Notes: generated from the letters alone by a model not told the origin. A stretch of 64,000 nucleotides of DNA from Pseudomonas sp. AN-1 (GCF_034057115.1 NZ_CP139195.1:2294001-2358000); one strand, 5' to 3'. Counted from the stretch's first letter, positions 17,991-27,666 are shown. Numbers and translations: made by a program.

Positions 17991-20096
17991 ATGCATACCG
18001 AGCAATCCATCCTCGTCATCGAGGACGACCAGTCCACCCGAATGCTGATCAAGTCGATCCTCGGCAAGCAGGGCTATCGACTGCTGGAGGCCACCGACGG
18101 CCAAGAAGGCCTGGAGGTTTTCCTGCGCGACAGCCCCGATCTAGTGCTGATGGACGTGATGATGCCGCGTCTCGATGGCTTCGCCGCCTGCCGGGCGATG
18201 CGCGAGTCCGAGGCCGTGCCGGGCACGCCGGTGATCATGCTCACCGCCGCCGATGCCACCACTGACGTGGAGCGGGCCTTCGAGTCCGGCGCCACCGACT
18301 TCATCACCAAGCCGATCAACTGGCCGCTGCTCGCCTCGCGGCTGCGCTATGCCCTGCGCGCCCGGCGCACCAGCCTGGAACTACAGCGCACCCGGCTGCG
18401 CCAGAGCCACGCCCAGAAGATCGCCCGCCTCGGCTTCTGGGCCTGGCACACCGACAGCGACTGCCTAGAGTGGTCGGTGGATCTGGCCGAGATGGCCGGG
18501 ATCGCCGCCGCGGAGGTCGATCATCTCGACAAGCTGCTCACCCGTGTCCATCCCGACGACCGGACGCGTCTCGCCCAGGCCATGAATGTCTCGCGCACGG
18601 CGCTGAGCCGGCTCGACCAAGAGGTCCGCTTGCCGCAGGCTGGAGGCGGCATGCGCGTGCTGCATCTGGTCGCCGAGCACAGCCCGACGCAAGGTCCCGC
18701 GCGGTTGTTCGAGGGCGCCTGGCAGGACGTCACCCAGACACGCGAAGCCGAGCGGATGGTCCAGCATCTGGCCCTGCATGACACGCTCACCGGCCTGCCC
18801 AACAGCAAGCTGTTCCTGCGCCTGCTGGAAACCGCGATAGAGGGCGCCCGCCGCGCGGGGTACGGCATCGCCATGGTGCTGTTCGACATCAGTCGCCTGG
18901 GACGCATCAACGATGCCCTCGGCATGAAAGTCGGCGACCTGGTGCTGGCGCGCGTCGCCCATGCCCTGCAACAGGGGATGCCCAGTGAGGTGCATGCCGC
19001 CCGCCTGGCCGGCGACGAGTTCGCCCTGCTGGTCCCGCACAACGACCTGTCCCGCCTGCGCGCCAAGACCGAGGCGGCGCTGGCGCGCACCAGCCAGCCA
19101 CTCGACGTCGACGGCCAAGCGCTGTTCGTGTCGCTGACCGCCGGCATCGCCTTGTTTCCCGACCACGCCGGCGATGCAGAGGAGATGATCCAGGCCGCCC
19201 GGGATGCCCGCAAGCTCGCCCGCCTGCAAGGCAGACCACTGGGCATCGCCCGTCCGTCCGACACCGACAGGGGCACCGAGCTGAAACTGGAGCTTGCCCT
19301 GCGCACTGCGCTCGAGGAGAACTTCCGTCAATTCCATCTGGTCTACCAGCCGCAGCTGCAGCTGCGCGACAACCGCATCGTCGGCGTCGAGGCGCTGATA
19401 CGCTGGGAGCATCCGGAGGTCGGTCCGGTGCCGCCGCCGCGCTTCATCCCGATCATGGAGGAGCTGGGCCTGATCAATGCCTTGGGCGAATGGATCCTGC
19501 GCAGCGCCTGCCGACAGCTACGCGCCTGGCAGAACCTCGGCATCCAGCTGCAGATGAGCATCAACCTGTCGCCGCGCCAGTTCCAAGACAACCGGCTGAC
19601 GGAAGTGCTCGTCGCGGCGGTGCGCGATGCTGGCGTGCCACCGACGCAGATCAAGCTGGAGATCACCGAGAGCATCGCCATGCAGGACCCACAGGGCACC
19701 ATCGAGCAGTTGCGCGGCTGGCGCGCCCAGGGCTTCCAGATAGCCATCGACGACTTCGGTATCGGCTACTCGTCGCTGGAATACCTACTGCGCTTCCCGC
19801 TCGACACCATCAAGATCGACCGCGCCTTCATCAAGGACATCGTCGCCTCGCCCAGCGACCGCGCCATCGTCCGCGCAGTCACCGTCATGGCCCAGAGCAT
19901 GGGCCTGAGCACAGTCGCCGAAGGCGTCGAAACCCAACGCCAGCAGGACTACCTGGATGCCATCGGCATCAGCCAAATCCAGGGCTACTTGTTCGGCAAG
20001 CCAATGCGCGCCGACGATTTAGCACGCTTCTACCTGACCCATCAGGGGCGCTCGACCACTACCGGCGCCGCGACACGACTGGCGCAGGCGCTCTAG
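17991..20096 (+). CDS. response regulator REC-PAS-GGDEF-EAL, c-di-GMP turnover
   Basis: This 701-residue protein has a receiver (D55 in LMDVMMP, K in TKPIN), a PAS-like middle region (~135-255), a GGDEF domain (DTLTGLPN near 264; active-site motif AGDEF, residues 340-344) and an EAL domain (EALIRW, E467; SINLSP; LEITES; IDDFGIGYSSLEY; IKIDRAFI; QGYLFGKP). The EAL residues for metal and catalysis look complete, so phosphodiesterase activity is predicted. The GGDEF motif has A for the first G and no RxxD inhibitory site, so cyclase activity may be weak or regulatory. AAGGAG at 17972-17977 precedes the start. It is cotranscribed with the MHYT kinase and converges with rmuC, leaving a 2-bp gap. 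Confidence 0.93.
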   Translation: MHTEQSILVIEDDQSTRMLIKSILGKQGYRLLEATDGQEGLEVFLRDSPDLVLMDVMMPRLDGFAACRAMRESEAVPGTPVIMLTAADATTDVERAFESGATDFITKPINWPLLASRLRYALRARRTSLELQRTRLRQSHAQKIARLGFWAWHTDSDCLEWSVDLAEMAGIAAAEVDHLDKLLTRVHPDDRTRLAQAMNVSRTALSRLDQEVRLPQAGGGMRVLHLVAEHSPTQGPARLFEGAWQDVTQTREAERMVQHLALHDTLTGLPNSKLFLRLLETAIEGARRAGYGIAMVLFDISRLGRINDALGMKVGDLVLARVAHALQQGMPSEVHAARLAGDEFALLVPHNDLSRLRAKTEAALARTSQPLDVDGQALFVSLTAGIALFPDHAGDAEEMIQAARDARKLARLQGRPLGIARPSDTDRGTELKLELALRTALEENFRQFHLVYQPQLQLRDNRIVGVEALIRWEHPEVGPVPPPRFIPIMEELGLINALGEWILRSACRQLRAWQNLGIQLQMSINLSPRQFQDNRLTEVLVAAVRDAGVPPTQIKLEITESIAMQDPQGTIEQLRGWRAQGFQIAIDDFGIGYSSLEYLLRFPLDTIKIDRAFIKDIVASPSDRAIVRAVTVMAQSMGLSTVAEGVETQRQQDYLDAIGISQIQGYLFGKPMRADDLARFYLTHQGRSTTTGAATRLAQAL

Positions 20097-20098
20097 TC

Positions 20099-21580
20099 CT
20101 AGGCTCCGTCGTCATCGGCCGCCACCAGCGGCGGCGCCCCGGCACGTACCAGCCAGTCGGCCGGCAGGCTCTTGCTGGCGCGGGCGCCGAGCGCCTTGAG
20201 CTGCTCGGCGCGGCCGATCAGGTTGCCGCGCCCCTCGCCGAGCTTGTTGCGCGCATTGGCGTAGGCCTTGTCGAGCTGCTGCAGGCGGCTGCCGATCTCG
20301 TCGAGGTCCTGGACGAACAGCACGAACTTGTCATACAGCCAGCCGGCGCGCTCGGCGATCTCGCGGGCGTTGAGGTTCTGCCGCTCCTGGCGCCACAGGC
20401 TGTCGATCAGGCGCAGGGTGGCCAGCAGGGTGGTCGGCCCGACGATCACGATGTTCTGCGCGAAGGACTCCTCGAACAGCCCGGGTTCGGCCTGCAGCGC
20501 GGCGGCGAAGGCGCCTTCCAGCGGCACGAACAGCAGCACGAAATCGAGGCTGTGCAGGCCCTCCAGGCGCTGGTAGTCCTTGGCCGACAGGCCCTTGAGA
20601 TGGCTGCGCAGCGACTGCACGTGCAGCTTCAGGGCCTGCGACCGGGCGCCCTCGTCCTCGGCGGCGACGTACTGCTGGTACGCGGTCAGGCTGACCTTGG
20701 CGTCGACCACCACCTGGCGCTCGCCGGGCAGGCGCACCAGCACGTCGGGCTGGTAGCGCTGGCCGCCTTCGCCACGCAGGCTGACCTGGGTGTCGTACTC
20801 GCGGCCCTTCTCCAGGCCGGCGTGCTCGAGCACCCGCTCCAGCACCAGCTCGCCCCAGTTGCCTTGGGTCTTCTGACCCTTGAGCGCGCGAGTCAGGTTG
20901 TGCGCCTCCTCGCCCAGGCGCTGGTTGAGCTGCTGCAGGCGCTCCAGCTCCTTGCCCAGCGAGAAGCGCTCGCGCGCCTCCTGCTGGTAGCTCTGTTCGA
21001 CGCGCTGCTCGAAGCTGTGGATGCGCTCGCGCAGCGGATCGAGCAGCTGGCTCAGCCGCTGCTGGCTGTTCTCGGCGAAGCGCTGCTCGCGCTCCTCGAA
21101 GATCCGCCCGGCCAGCTCGGCGAACTGCGCGCGCAGCTCGTCGCGCGCCGCCTGCACCTCCTCGAGGCGCTGGCGATGGCCCTGCTGCTGCTCGCGCAGG
21201 GCGCTGGCCAGCGCGGCGCGCTCGGCGGCGAGGTCGCGCAGCTCCTCCTCGCGCTGCTGGCGCTCATCCTGCCACTGGCGGGCCGCCTCGGCGGCCTGCT
21301 GGCGCTCGGCGCCGAGCAGCTGGACCTCGCGGCGCAGGGCGGCGTTCTCGCCCTGCAGGGTCGCCAGCAGGCGCTGCTGGCCCTGCGCCTCGCCACGGAC
21401 CTGGGCCAGTTGCCCGGCCAGCGCCTCGCGCGCCTGTTCGCCGGCGGCCAGACGCTCCTCCAGCAGGCCGGCCTGCTGGCGCGCCTCGCCGCGCTGCTGC
21501 TGCAGGCGCCAGAGCAGCCCCGCCAGAGGGAGGGCGGCAGCGACGATACCGAGCAACAGGCTGGACAGATCGAAAGGCAT
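20099..21580 (-). CDS. rmuC: DNA recombination protein RmuC
   Basis: This 493-residue protein limits recombination at inverted repeats; the family core resembles a restriction-endonuclease-like fold. An N-terminal membrane anchor (SSLLLGIVAAALPLAGLLW) is followed by a long Q/E/R-rich coiled coil (~28-200) and the RmuC core (GNWGELVLERVLEHAGLEKG, YQPDVLVRLPGERQVVVDAKVSL, FVLLFVPLEGAF, NIVIVGPTTLLATLR). The start at 21580 (MPFDLSSLL) was chosen over the longer open frame because the anchor begins there and GGGAG precedes it. The gene ends 2 bp from the convergent c-di-GMP gene. Confidence 0.95.
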   Translation of the reverse strand: MPFDLSSLLLGIVAAALPLAGLLWRLQQQRGEARQQAGLLEERLAAGEQAREALAGQLAQVRGEAQGQQRLLATLQGENAALRREVQLLGAERQQAAEAARQWQDERQQREEELRDLAAERAALASALREQQQGHRQRLEEVQAARDELRAQFAELAGRIFEEREQRFAENSQQRLSQLLDPLRERIHSFEQRVEQSYQQEARERFSLGKELERLQQLNQRLGEEAHNLTRALKGQKTQGNWGELVLERVLEHAGLEKGREYDTQVSLRGEGGQRYQPDVLVRLPGERQVVVDAKVSLTAYQQYVAAEDEGARSQALKLHVQSLRSHLKGLSAKDYQRLEGLHSLDFVLLFVPLEGAFAAALQAEPGLFEESFAQNIVIVGPTTLLATLRLIDSLWRQERQNLNAREIAERAGWLYDKFVLFVQDLDEIGSRLQQLDKAYANARNKLGEGRGNLIGRAEQLKALGARASKSLPADWLVRAGAPPLVAADDDGA

Positions 21581-21652
21581 GAACGGACTCCCTGGCTGAT
21601 AGCACCGAGTATAACGGTCAGGCGCTGCGGGCAGCGTCGCGCCGCCCCGGTT

Positions 21653-21687
21653 CAATCCACAATTGCTGTGGATAACTGGGTGGACAA
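21653..21687. promoter_or_regulatory. cluster of DnaA boxes
   Basis: TGTGGATAA at 21667-21675 is the exact reverse complement of the DnaA box TTATCCACA. CAATCCACA (21653-21661, two mismatches) faces it across 5 bp, and GGTGGACAA (21679-21687, two mismatches from TGTGGATAA) follows. The arrangement resembles DnaA clusters seen at origins or DnaA-controlled promoters. Confidence 0.55.
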
Positions 21688-21932
21688 ATACCGGACAGAT
21701 CGCCCCGCCCCCGGCGCGGCAGGGCCTGCAGACAGATTGGCTGTTTTTTGTTCAGAAGTTTTTCTGCTTGATTTTCAAAGAATTAGTTATTAGGGCAGCA
21801 GCCGTCCCGGCCCTGCTCCCGGATGCGACGGCGCGTCGCAGGCCTCGGGTTTTGTGCACAGGCGCACTTGACGATGGCGGCAGAGCACGCACCGGCAGCG
21901 AGCGGGCAGAACCCCGGCGGGCGCCCAAACGA

Positions 21933-21962
21933 AAGGGCCGGCTGCTCGCGCAGCCGGCCCTT
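21933..21962 (-). terminator. Rho-independent terminator of thrC
   Basis: 13-bp perfect stem, AAGGGCCGGCTGC (21933-21945) and GCAGCCGGCCCTT (21950-21962), loop TCGC. On the minus strand it lies 24 bases after the thrC stop and is followed by TCGTTT. Confidence 0.85.
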
Positions 21963-21986
21963 GTGTGGACAACCCGCAGCGTCGCC

Positions 21987-23396
21987 TTACAGCGGCTTGC
22001 CGCGGTTGCCGTGCTGGCTGACGAAGTCCTGCACCGCCTTCAGGTCGTTGGCCAGCACGCTGCAGCGCTCCTCGCGCTGGAACAGGTCGGCCAGGTGCGG
22101 CGGCAGCTGCGGTACGGCAGCGATGCCGGCCTTCTCCACCGCTTCCGGGAACTTGACCGGATGCGCGGTTCCGAGCACCACCATCGGCAGCGCCAGGCTG
22201 CGGCGGCACTCGCGGGCGGCCTTGACGCCGATCGCGGTGTGCGGGTCGAGCAGGTAGCCGGTCTGGCCATGCACCTCGGCGATGGTGGCGCAGGTCTGCT
22301 CGTCGTCCACCGCCAGCGAGTCGAACAGGCGGCGGGCCTCGGTCCAGCGGTCGTCCTCGACCGACAGCTTGCCGGTGGCCTTGAACTCGTCCATCAGCGC
22401 GCTGACGGCGGCGCCGTTGCGTCCGTGCAGGTCGAACAGCAGGCGCTCGAAGTTGGAGGAGACCATGATGTCCATCGACGGCGACAGCGACGGATGCAGG
22501 GTGTCCTTGTCGTAGCGGTTGCCGGACATGAAGCGGTGCAGGATGTCGTTGCGGTTGGTGGCGACGATCAGCTGGTTGATCGGCAGGCCCATGTTGCGCG
22601 CCAGGTAGCCGGCGAAGATGTCGCCGAAGTTGCCGGTCGGCACCGAGAAGGCCACCGAGCGGTGCGGCGCGCCGAGCTGCAGGGCGGCGTGGAAGTAGTA
22701 GACGATCTGGGCCATGATCCGCGCCCAGTTGATCGAGTTGACCGCCACCAGCCGGGTGCCCTTGAGGAAGCCCTGGTCGGCGAAGCTGGCCTTGACCATC
22801 TCCTGGCAGTCGTCGAAGTTGCCTTCGATGGCGATGTTGTGGATGTTGTCGCCGAGGATGGTGGTCATCTGCCTGCGCTGCACCTCGGACACGCGGTTGT
22901 GCGGGTGCATGATGAAGATGTCGACGTTGTCGCAGGCCTTGCAGCCCTCGATGGCGGCCGAGCCGGTGTCGCCGGAGGTGGCGCCCATGATCACCACGCG
23001 CTCGTTGCGCTTGGCCAGCACGTGGTCGAGCAGGCGGCCGAGCAGCTGCAGGGCGAAGTCCTTGAACGCCAGGGTCGGGCCCTGGAACAGCTCGAGCACC
23101 CACTCGTTGGCGCCCAGCTGGGTCAGCGGCGCTACCGCCTGGTGGGCGAACACGCCGTAGGTCTCTTCCAGGATCCGCTTGAAGTCGGCGTCGGCGATGG
23201 AGCCGGCGACGAACGGGCGCATCACACGGAAGGCCAGCTCGTGGTACGGCAGGCCGGCCCAGGAGGCGATCTCCTCGACGGTGAAGCGCGGCAGGTTTTC
23301 CGGCACGTAGAGGCCGCCGTCGCTGGCCAGGCCGGCGAGCAGCACGTCTTCGAAGTTGAGGGCCGGCGCCTGGCCGCGGGTACTGATGTAGCGCAT
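21987..23396 (-). CDS. thrC: threonine synthase
   Basis: This 469-residue PLP enzyme converts O-phosphohomoserine to threonine, the last step of threonine synthesis. Visible features are the N-terminal MRYISTRGQAPALNFEDVLLAGLASDGGLYVP, the PLP lysine in ELFQGPTLAFKDFALQ, the phosphate loop ATSGDTGSAAI, and VPTGNFGDIFAGYLARNMGLPI. The length is normal for the long proteobacterial ThrC type. It lies 54 bp after hom in the same direction, separated by a 10-bp hairpin (23417-23441), and forms the usual Pseudomonas hom-thrC unit. Confidence 0.98.
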   Translation of the reverse strand: MRYISTRGQAPALNFEDVLLAGLASDGGLYVPENLPRFTVEEIASWAGLPYHELAFRVMRPFVAGSIADADFKRILEETYGVFAHQAVAPLTQLGANEWVLELFQGPTLAFKDFALQLLGRLLDHVLAKRNERVVIMGATSGDTGSAAIEGCKACDNVDIFIMHPHNRVSEVQRRQMTTILGDNIHNIAIEGNFDDCQEMVKASFADQGFLKGTRLVAVNSINWARIMAQIVYYFHAALQLGAPHRSVAFSVPTGNFGDIFAGYLARNMGLPINQLIVATNRNDILHRFMSGNRYDKDTLHPSLSPSMDIMVSSNFERLLFDLHGRNGAAVSALMDEFKATGKLSVEDDRWTEARRLFDSLAVDDEQTCATIAEVHGQTGYLLDPHTAIGVKAARECRRSLALPMVVLGTAHPVKFPEAVEKAGIAAVPQLPPHLADLFQREERCSVLANDLKAVQDFVSQHGNRGKPL

Positions 23397-23416
23397 GGGG
23401 AAAAACCTTCGGTGCG

Positions 23417-23441
23417 GGCTGCCGGCGCGCGGCCGGCAGCC
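23417..23441 (-). other. intercistronic hairpin between hom and thrC
   Basis: Perfect 10-bp stem GGCTGCCGGC / GCCGGCAGCC around a GCGCG loop. There is no T-run, so it is more likely an mRNA-stability or partial attenuation element than a full terminator. Confidence 0.5.
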
Positions 23442-23450
23442 GTTGACGGA

Positions 23451-24755
23451 TTAGTTGAGCTGCTCGACGCGGATGCGCACGACCTTGCCGGCCACGCCCT
23501 CGAGGGCCTCCAGGGCGGCGATGGCGTCGTCGATCTGCGCCTCGCGCACGCGGTGGGTGACCAGGATCATCGGCACCAGGCCGTCGTGCTCCTCGGCTTC
23601 CTTCTGCATGATCGACTCGATGTTGATGCCGCGCGCGGAGAGGATGCTCGCCACCTGGGCCAGCACGCCCGGATGGTCCTTGGCCTGGATGCGCAGGTAG
23701 TAGGCGCTCTCGCAGGCCTCGATCGGCAGGATCGGGTGGTCGGACAGCGCGTCCGGCTGGAACGCCAGGTGCGGCACGCGGTTCTCCGGGTCGGTGGTCA
23801 GCGCGCGGACCACGTCGACCACGTCGGCCACCACCGCCGAGGCGGTCGGCTCCATGCCGGCGCCGGCGCCGTAGTACAGGGTGCTGCCGACGGCGTCGCC
23901 GTTGACCATCACCGCGTTCATCACGCCGTTGACGTTGGCGATCAGGCGGTCGGCGGGGATCAGGGTCGGGTGCACGCGCAGCTCGATGCCGGCCTCGGTG
24001 CGGCGGGCCACGCCGAGGTGCTTGATGCGGTAGCCCAGCGCCTCGGCGTAGTTGACGTCGGCGGTGGTCAGCGCGGTGATGCCTTCGGTGTAGGCCTTGT
24101 CGAACTGCAGCGGAATGCCGAAGGCGATGGAGGCGAGGATGGTCAGCTTGTGCGCGGCGTCGATGCCTTCCACGTCGAAGGTCGGATCGGCCTCGGCGTA
24201 GCCCAGCGCCTGGGCTTCCTTGAGCACGTCGTCGAAGGTGCGGCCCTTCTCGCGCATCTCGGTGAGGATGAAGTTGCCGGTGCCGTTGATGATGCCGGCC
24301 AGCCAGTTGATGCGGTTGCCGGCCAGGCCCTCGCGGATCGCCTTGATCACCGGGATGCCGCCGGCCACGGCGGCCTCGAAGGCGACGATCACGCCCTTCT
24401 CGCGCGCCTTGGCGAAGATCTCGTTGCCGTGCACGGCGATCAGCGCCTTGTTGGCGGTGACCACGTGCTTGCCGTTGTCGATGGCCTTGAGCACCAGCTC
24501 GCGGGCCACGGTGTAGCCGCCGATCAGCTCGATGACGATGTCGATTTCCGGGTTGTCGACCAGCTCGAACACGTCACCGGTGATGGGGGTACCGGTGGTA
24601 TCGCATTGCGGGTTGGCGTCACGCGCGGCAATCTGCGCCACTTCGATGCCGCGCCCGGCACGGCGGGCGATCTCCTCGGCATTGCGTTTGAGCACATTGA
24701 AGGTACCGCCACCGACGGTCCCCAACCCACAGATACCTACTTTCACCGGTTTCAC
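23451..24755 (-). CDS. hom: homoserine dehydrogenase
   Basis: This 434-residue enzyme reduces aspartate semialdehyde to homoserine. Its Rossmann motif is VKVGICGLGTVGGGTFNVL at the N-terminus; the catalytic region includes NGTGNFILTEMREKG and AEADPTFDVEGIDAAHKL; a C-terminal ACT domain (about 355-434, CESAYYLRIQAKDHPGVLAQ) is the site of threonine feedback in this family. The start is the GTG at 24755, giving the usual 434-residue length with GGGGAA upstream; the ATG further upstream adds a non-conserved arginine-rich extension. hom leads the hom-thrC pair. Confidence 0.95.
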   Translation of the reverse strand: MKPVKVGICGLGTVGGGTFNVLKRNAEEIARRAGRGIEVAQIAARDANPQCDTTGTPITGDVFELVDNPEIDIVIELIGGYTVARELVLKAIDNGKHVVTANKALIAVHGNEIFAKAREKGVIVAFEAAVAGGIPVIKAIREGLAGNRINWLAGIINGTGNFILTEMREKGRTFDDVLKEAQALGYAEADPTFDVEGIDAAHKLTILASIAFGIPLQFDKAYTEGITALTTADVNYAEALGYRIKHLGVARRTEAGIELRVHPTLIPADRLIANVNGVMNAVMVNGDAVGSTLYYGAGAGMEPTASAVVADVVDVVRALTTDPENRVPHLAFQPDALSDHPILPIEACESAYYLRIQAKDHPGVLAQVASILSARGINIESIMQKEAEEHDGLVPMILVTHRVREAQIDDAIAALEALEGVAGKVVRIRVEQLN

Positions 24756-24864
24756 TATCAGTTCCCCATCTTTACGACGCAGTACGGCCGGAAATTCCGG
24801 CCGATGAAAAGATCCGCACATTACGAAGCGGTGGATTGTTAGTCAATCGGCAGCTGAACGCCGA

Positions 24865-25599
24865 TCACTTCGCCGCCAGCGCCGCCTCGGCCAGCTGCGG
24901 CGCCGGCTGGTAGCCGGGGATCAGCTGGCCGTTGGCCAGCACGATGGCCGGGGTGCCCTGCACGCCGATCATCTGGCCCAGCGCGTACTGCTTGCTCACC
25001 GGGTTGTCGCACTCGGCCTGCGGCACGTCCTTGCGCGCCTTGGCCAGGTTCATCGCCTCGCGCGGGTCCTTGGCGCACCACACGCTGACCAGGGTGTTGT
25101 AGCCGTGGCTGCCGACGCCCTGGCGCGGGAAGGCCACATAGCGCACCTCGACGCCGCGGCGGTTGAGCTCGGCCACCTCGCTGTGCAGCTTCTGGCAGTA
25201 GCCGCAGTCGGTGTCGGTGAACACGGTGATGTGGGTCTTCTGCGCTGCCTTGGCGTCGGCCGGGAACACCACCATCTCCTTGACAGGGATGGCATTGATC
25301 TCCTTGGCAACCGCCTTGCTTTCGGCCTGCTCGGTGAGGTTGACGGCCTTGCCGTCCTTGACCTGGTACAGGAAGCCCTGCATGACGAACTGGGCGTCGG
25401 CGCTGGTGTAGAGCAGGCGGCCGCCCTTGAGCTGCACCTGGTACAGGCCGGGCATCGGGCTCTCGCTGATCGCCTCGATCGGCAGGTCCGGCTGCAGCGC
25501 CTTGAGGGACTGGCGGATCGTCTGATCGGGGTCGGCAGCCTGGGCGATGGCGCTGGCCAGGCCGAGAGTGACGGCAGCGAGGAAGCGGAACGGACGCAT
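24865..25599 (-). CDS. dsbC: periplasmic thiol:disulfide interchange protein DsbC
   Basis: This 244-residue disulfide isomerase has a signal peptide (MRPFRFLAAVTLGLASAIAQA, cut near residue 21), an N-terminal dimerisation domain (~22-85), and a thioredoxin-fold domain with the active site TDTDCGYCQKLH (C132, C135) and the cis-proline in VQGTPAIVL. It repairs wrongly paired disulfides in the periplasm. The start is the ATG at 25599 after AAGGAG; an upstream extension of the frame overlaps xerD and was discarded. It sits between xerD and hom, as in other pseudomonads. Confidence 0.97.
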   Translation of the reverse strand: MRPFRFLAAVTLGLASAIAQAADPDQTIRQSLKALQPDLPIEAISESPMPGLYQVQLKGGRLLYTSADAQFVMQGFLYQVKDGKAVNLTEQAESKAVAKEINAIPVKEMVVFPADAKAAQKTHITVFTDTDCGYCQKLHSEVAELNRRGVEVRYVAFPRQGVGSHGYNTLVSVWCAKDPREAMNLAKARKDVPQAECDNPVSKQYALGQMIGVQGTPAIVLANGQLIPGYQPAPQLAEAALAAK

Positions 25600-25693
25600 G
25601 AAGACTCCTTGAAGCGGCGAAGCGGCTTGGTTGATGGCCAAGCCTACCACAGCCACCCGGGCCGGCCGCGGCAACGGCGCACGCTGCCGACGA

Positions 25694-26584
25694 TCAAGCG
25701 GACGAGCTGCCCTGCAGGGCCTGCAGGCGAGCATCGGCGATGTGGATGTAGATCTGCGTGGTCGACAGGTCGCGATGCCCGAGCAGCATCTGCACCACCC
25801 GCAGGTCGGCGCCATGGTTGAGCAGGTGGGTGGCGAAGGCGTGGCGCAGGGTGTGCGGCGACAGCGGCTGATCGATGCCGGCGCTGCGCGCGTGGCGCTT
25901 GATGCGGTGCCAGAAGGTCTGCCGGGTCATCTGTTCGCCGCGCAGGCTGGGAAACAGCACCTCGCTGGGCCGCCCGAGCAGCAGCTCGCCGCGCGCCGCG
26001 CGCAGGTAGCGCAGCAGCCAGTCGATGGCTTCCTCGCCGAGCGGCACCAGGCGCTCGCGCCCCCCAGGGCCGTTCACCCGTACCACGCCCTGGCGCAGAT
26101 CGACCTGTTCGAGGGTCAGCGCCACCAGTTCGCTGACCCGCAGGCCGCAGGCATACAGCACCTCGAGCATGGCGCGGTCGCGCAGGCCGAGCGCCGCGCC
26201 GGTGTCCGGCGCGGCCAGCAGCGCCTCGACCTCGGCCTCGCCGAGGCTGTGCGGCACGGCGCGCGACTGGCTCGGCAGGACCACCTGCAGGGTGGGGTCC
26301 TCGGCGATCAGCCCGGTGAACTGGCAGTAGTGGTAGAAGCCGCGCAGGCAGGACAGCAGGCGCGCCGTGGAGCGCGCGTGGTAGCCGCGCTCCTGGCGCC
26401 AGCCGAGGTACTCGCGGACCAGTTCGCGGTCGACCCGCAGCAGGTCGAAACCGCGCTCGGCCAGCCAGGCGCGGAACAGCGCCAGGTCGGTGCCGTAGGC
26501 TTCCCGGGTGTGGCGCGACAGGCCCTTCTCCAGCCAGAGGGCATCGAGAAAGCGGTCGATCAGGGGATGGGCGTGCTCGGACAT
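25694..26584 (-). CDS. xerD: site-specific tyrosine recombinase XerD with atypical active site
   Basis: This 296-residue recombinase would act with XerC at dif to resolve chromosome dimers. The SAM-like N-terminal core-binding domain (~5-90) and catalytic domain (~112-285) are complete. R149 (CGLRVSEL), H244 and R247 (SPHTLRHAF), H270 (LLGH) and nucleophile Y279 (TQIYIHIA) are present. However, the beta-hairpin that carries the catalytic lysine in E. coli XerD (K172 of GKGNKER) reads VNGPGGRER here, placing P173 where lysine is expected. The reading frame is intact. It may be impaired, compensated or affected by a base-call error in a C-run. Confidence 0.9.
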   Translation of the reverse strand: MSEHAHPLIDRFLDALWLEKGLSRHTREAYGTDLALFRAWLAERGFDLLRVDRELVREYLGWRQERGYHARSTARLLSCLRGFYHYCQFTGLIAEDPTLQVVLPSQSRAVPHSLGEAEVEALLAAPDTGAALGLRDRAMLEVLYACGLRVSELVALTLEQVDLRQGVVRVNGPGGRERLVPLGEEAIDWLLRYLRAARGELLLGRPSEVLFPSLRGEQMTRQTFWHRIKRHARSAGIDQPLSPHTLRHAFATHLLNHGADLRVVQMLLGHRDLSTTQIYIHIADARLQALQGSSSA

Positions 26585-26673
26585 GGGCAGGGCGCGATGA
26601 CGACGGGAACGCCAGTCTGGCACGCCCGCCCGGCCAGCGGCCAGCCCGCCCCGCCAGGGCGGGCCGGGGTCGG

Positions 26674-27663
<990 letters not shown>

Positions 27664-27666
27664 GGC

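Larger units (their letters stand above)
21581..21986. other. upstream region of rmuC with DnaA-box cluster
   Basis: 406 bases without a gene. The part nearest rmuC has a perfect DnaA box and two degenerate ones (21653-21687), then an A+T-rich stretch (about 21736-21795) that stands out from the G+C-rich surroundings, then a G+C-rich section ending in the thrC terminator. The rmuC promoter must lie here. Confidence 0.6.

Noticed and set aside
21663-24842. Long plus-strand open frame across thrC and hom
   Set aside because: Antisense shadow of two clear conserved genes; its composition (His, Val, Gln, Asp repeats) is typical of mirror frames.
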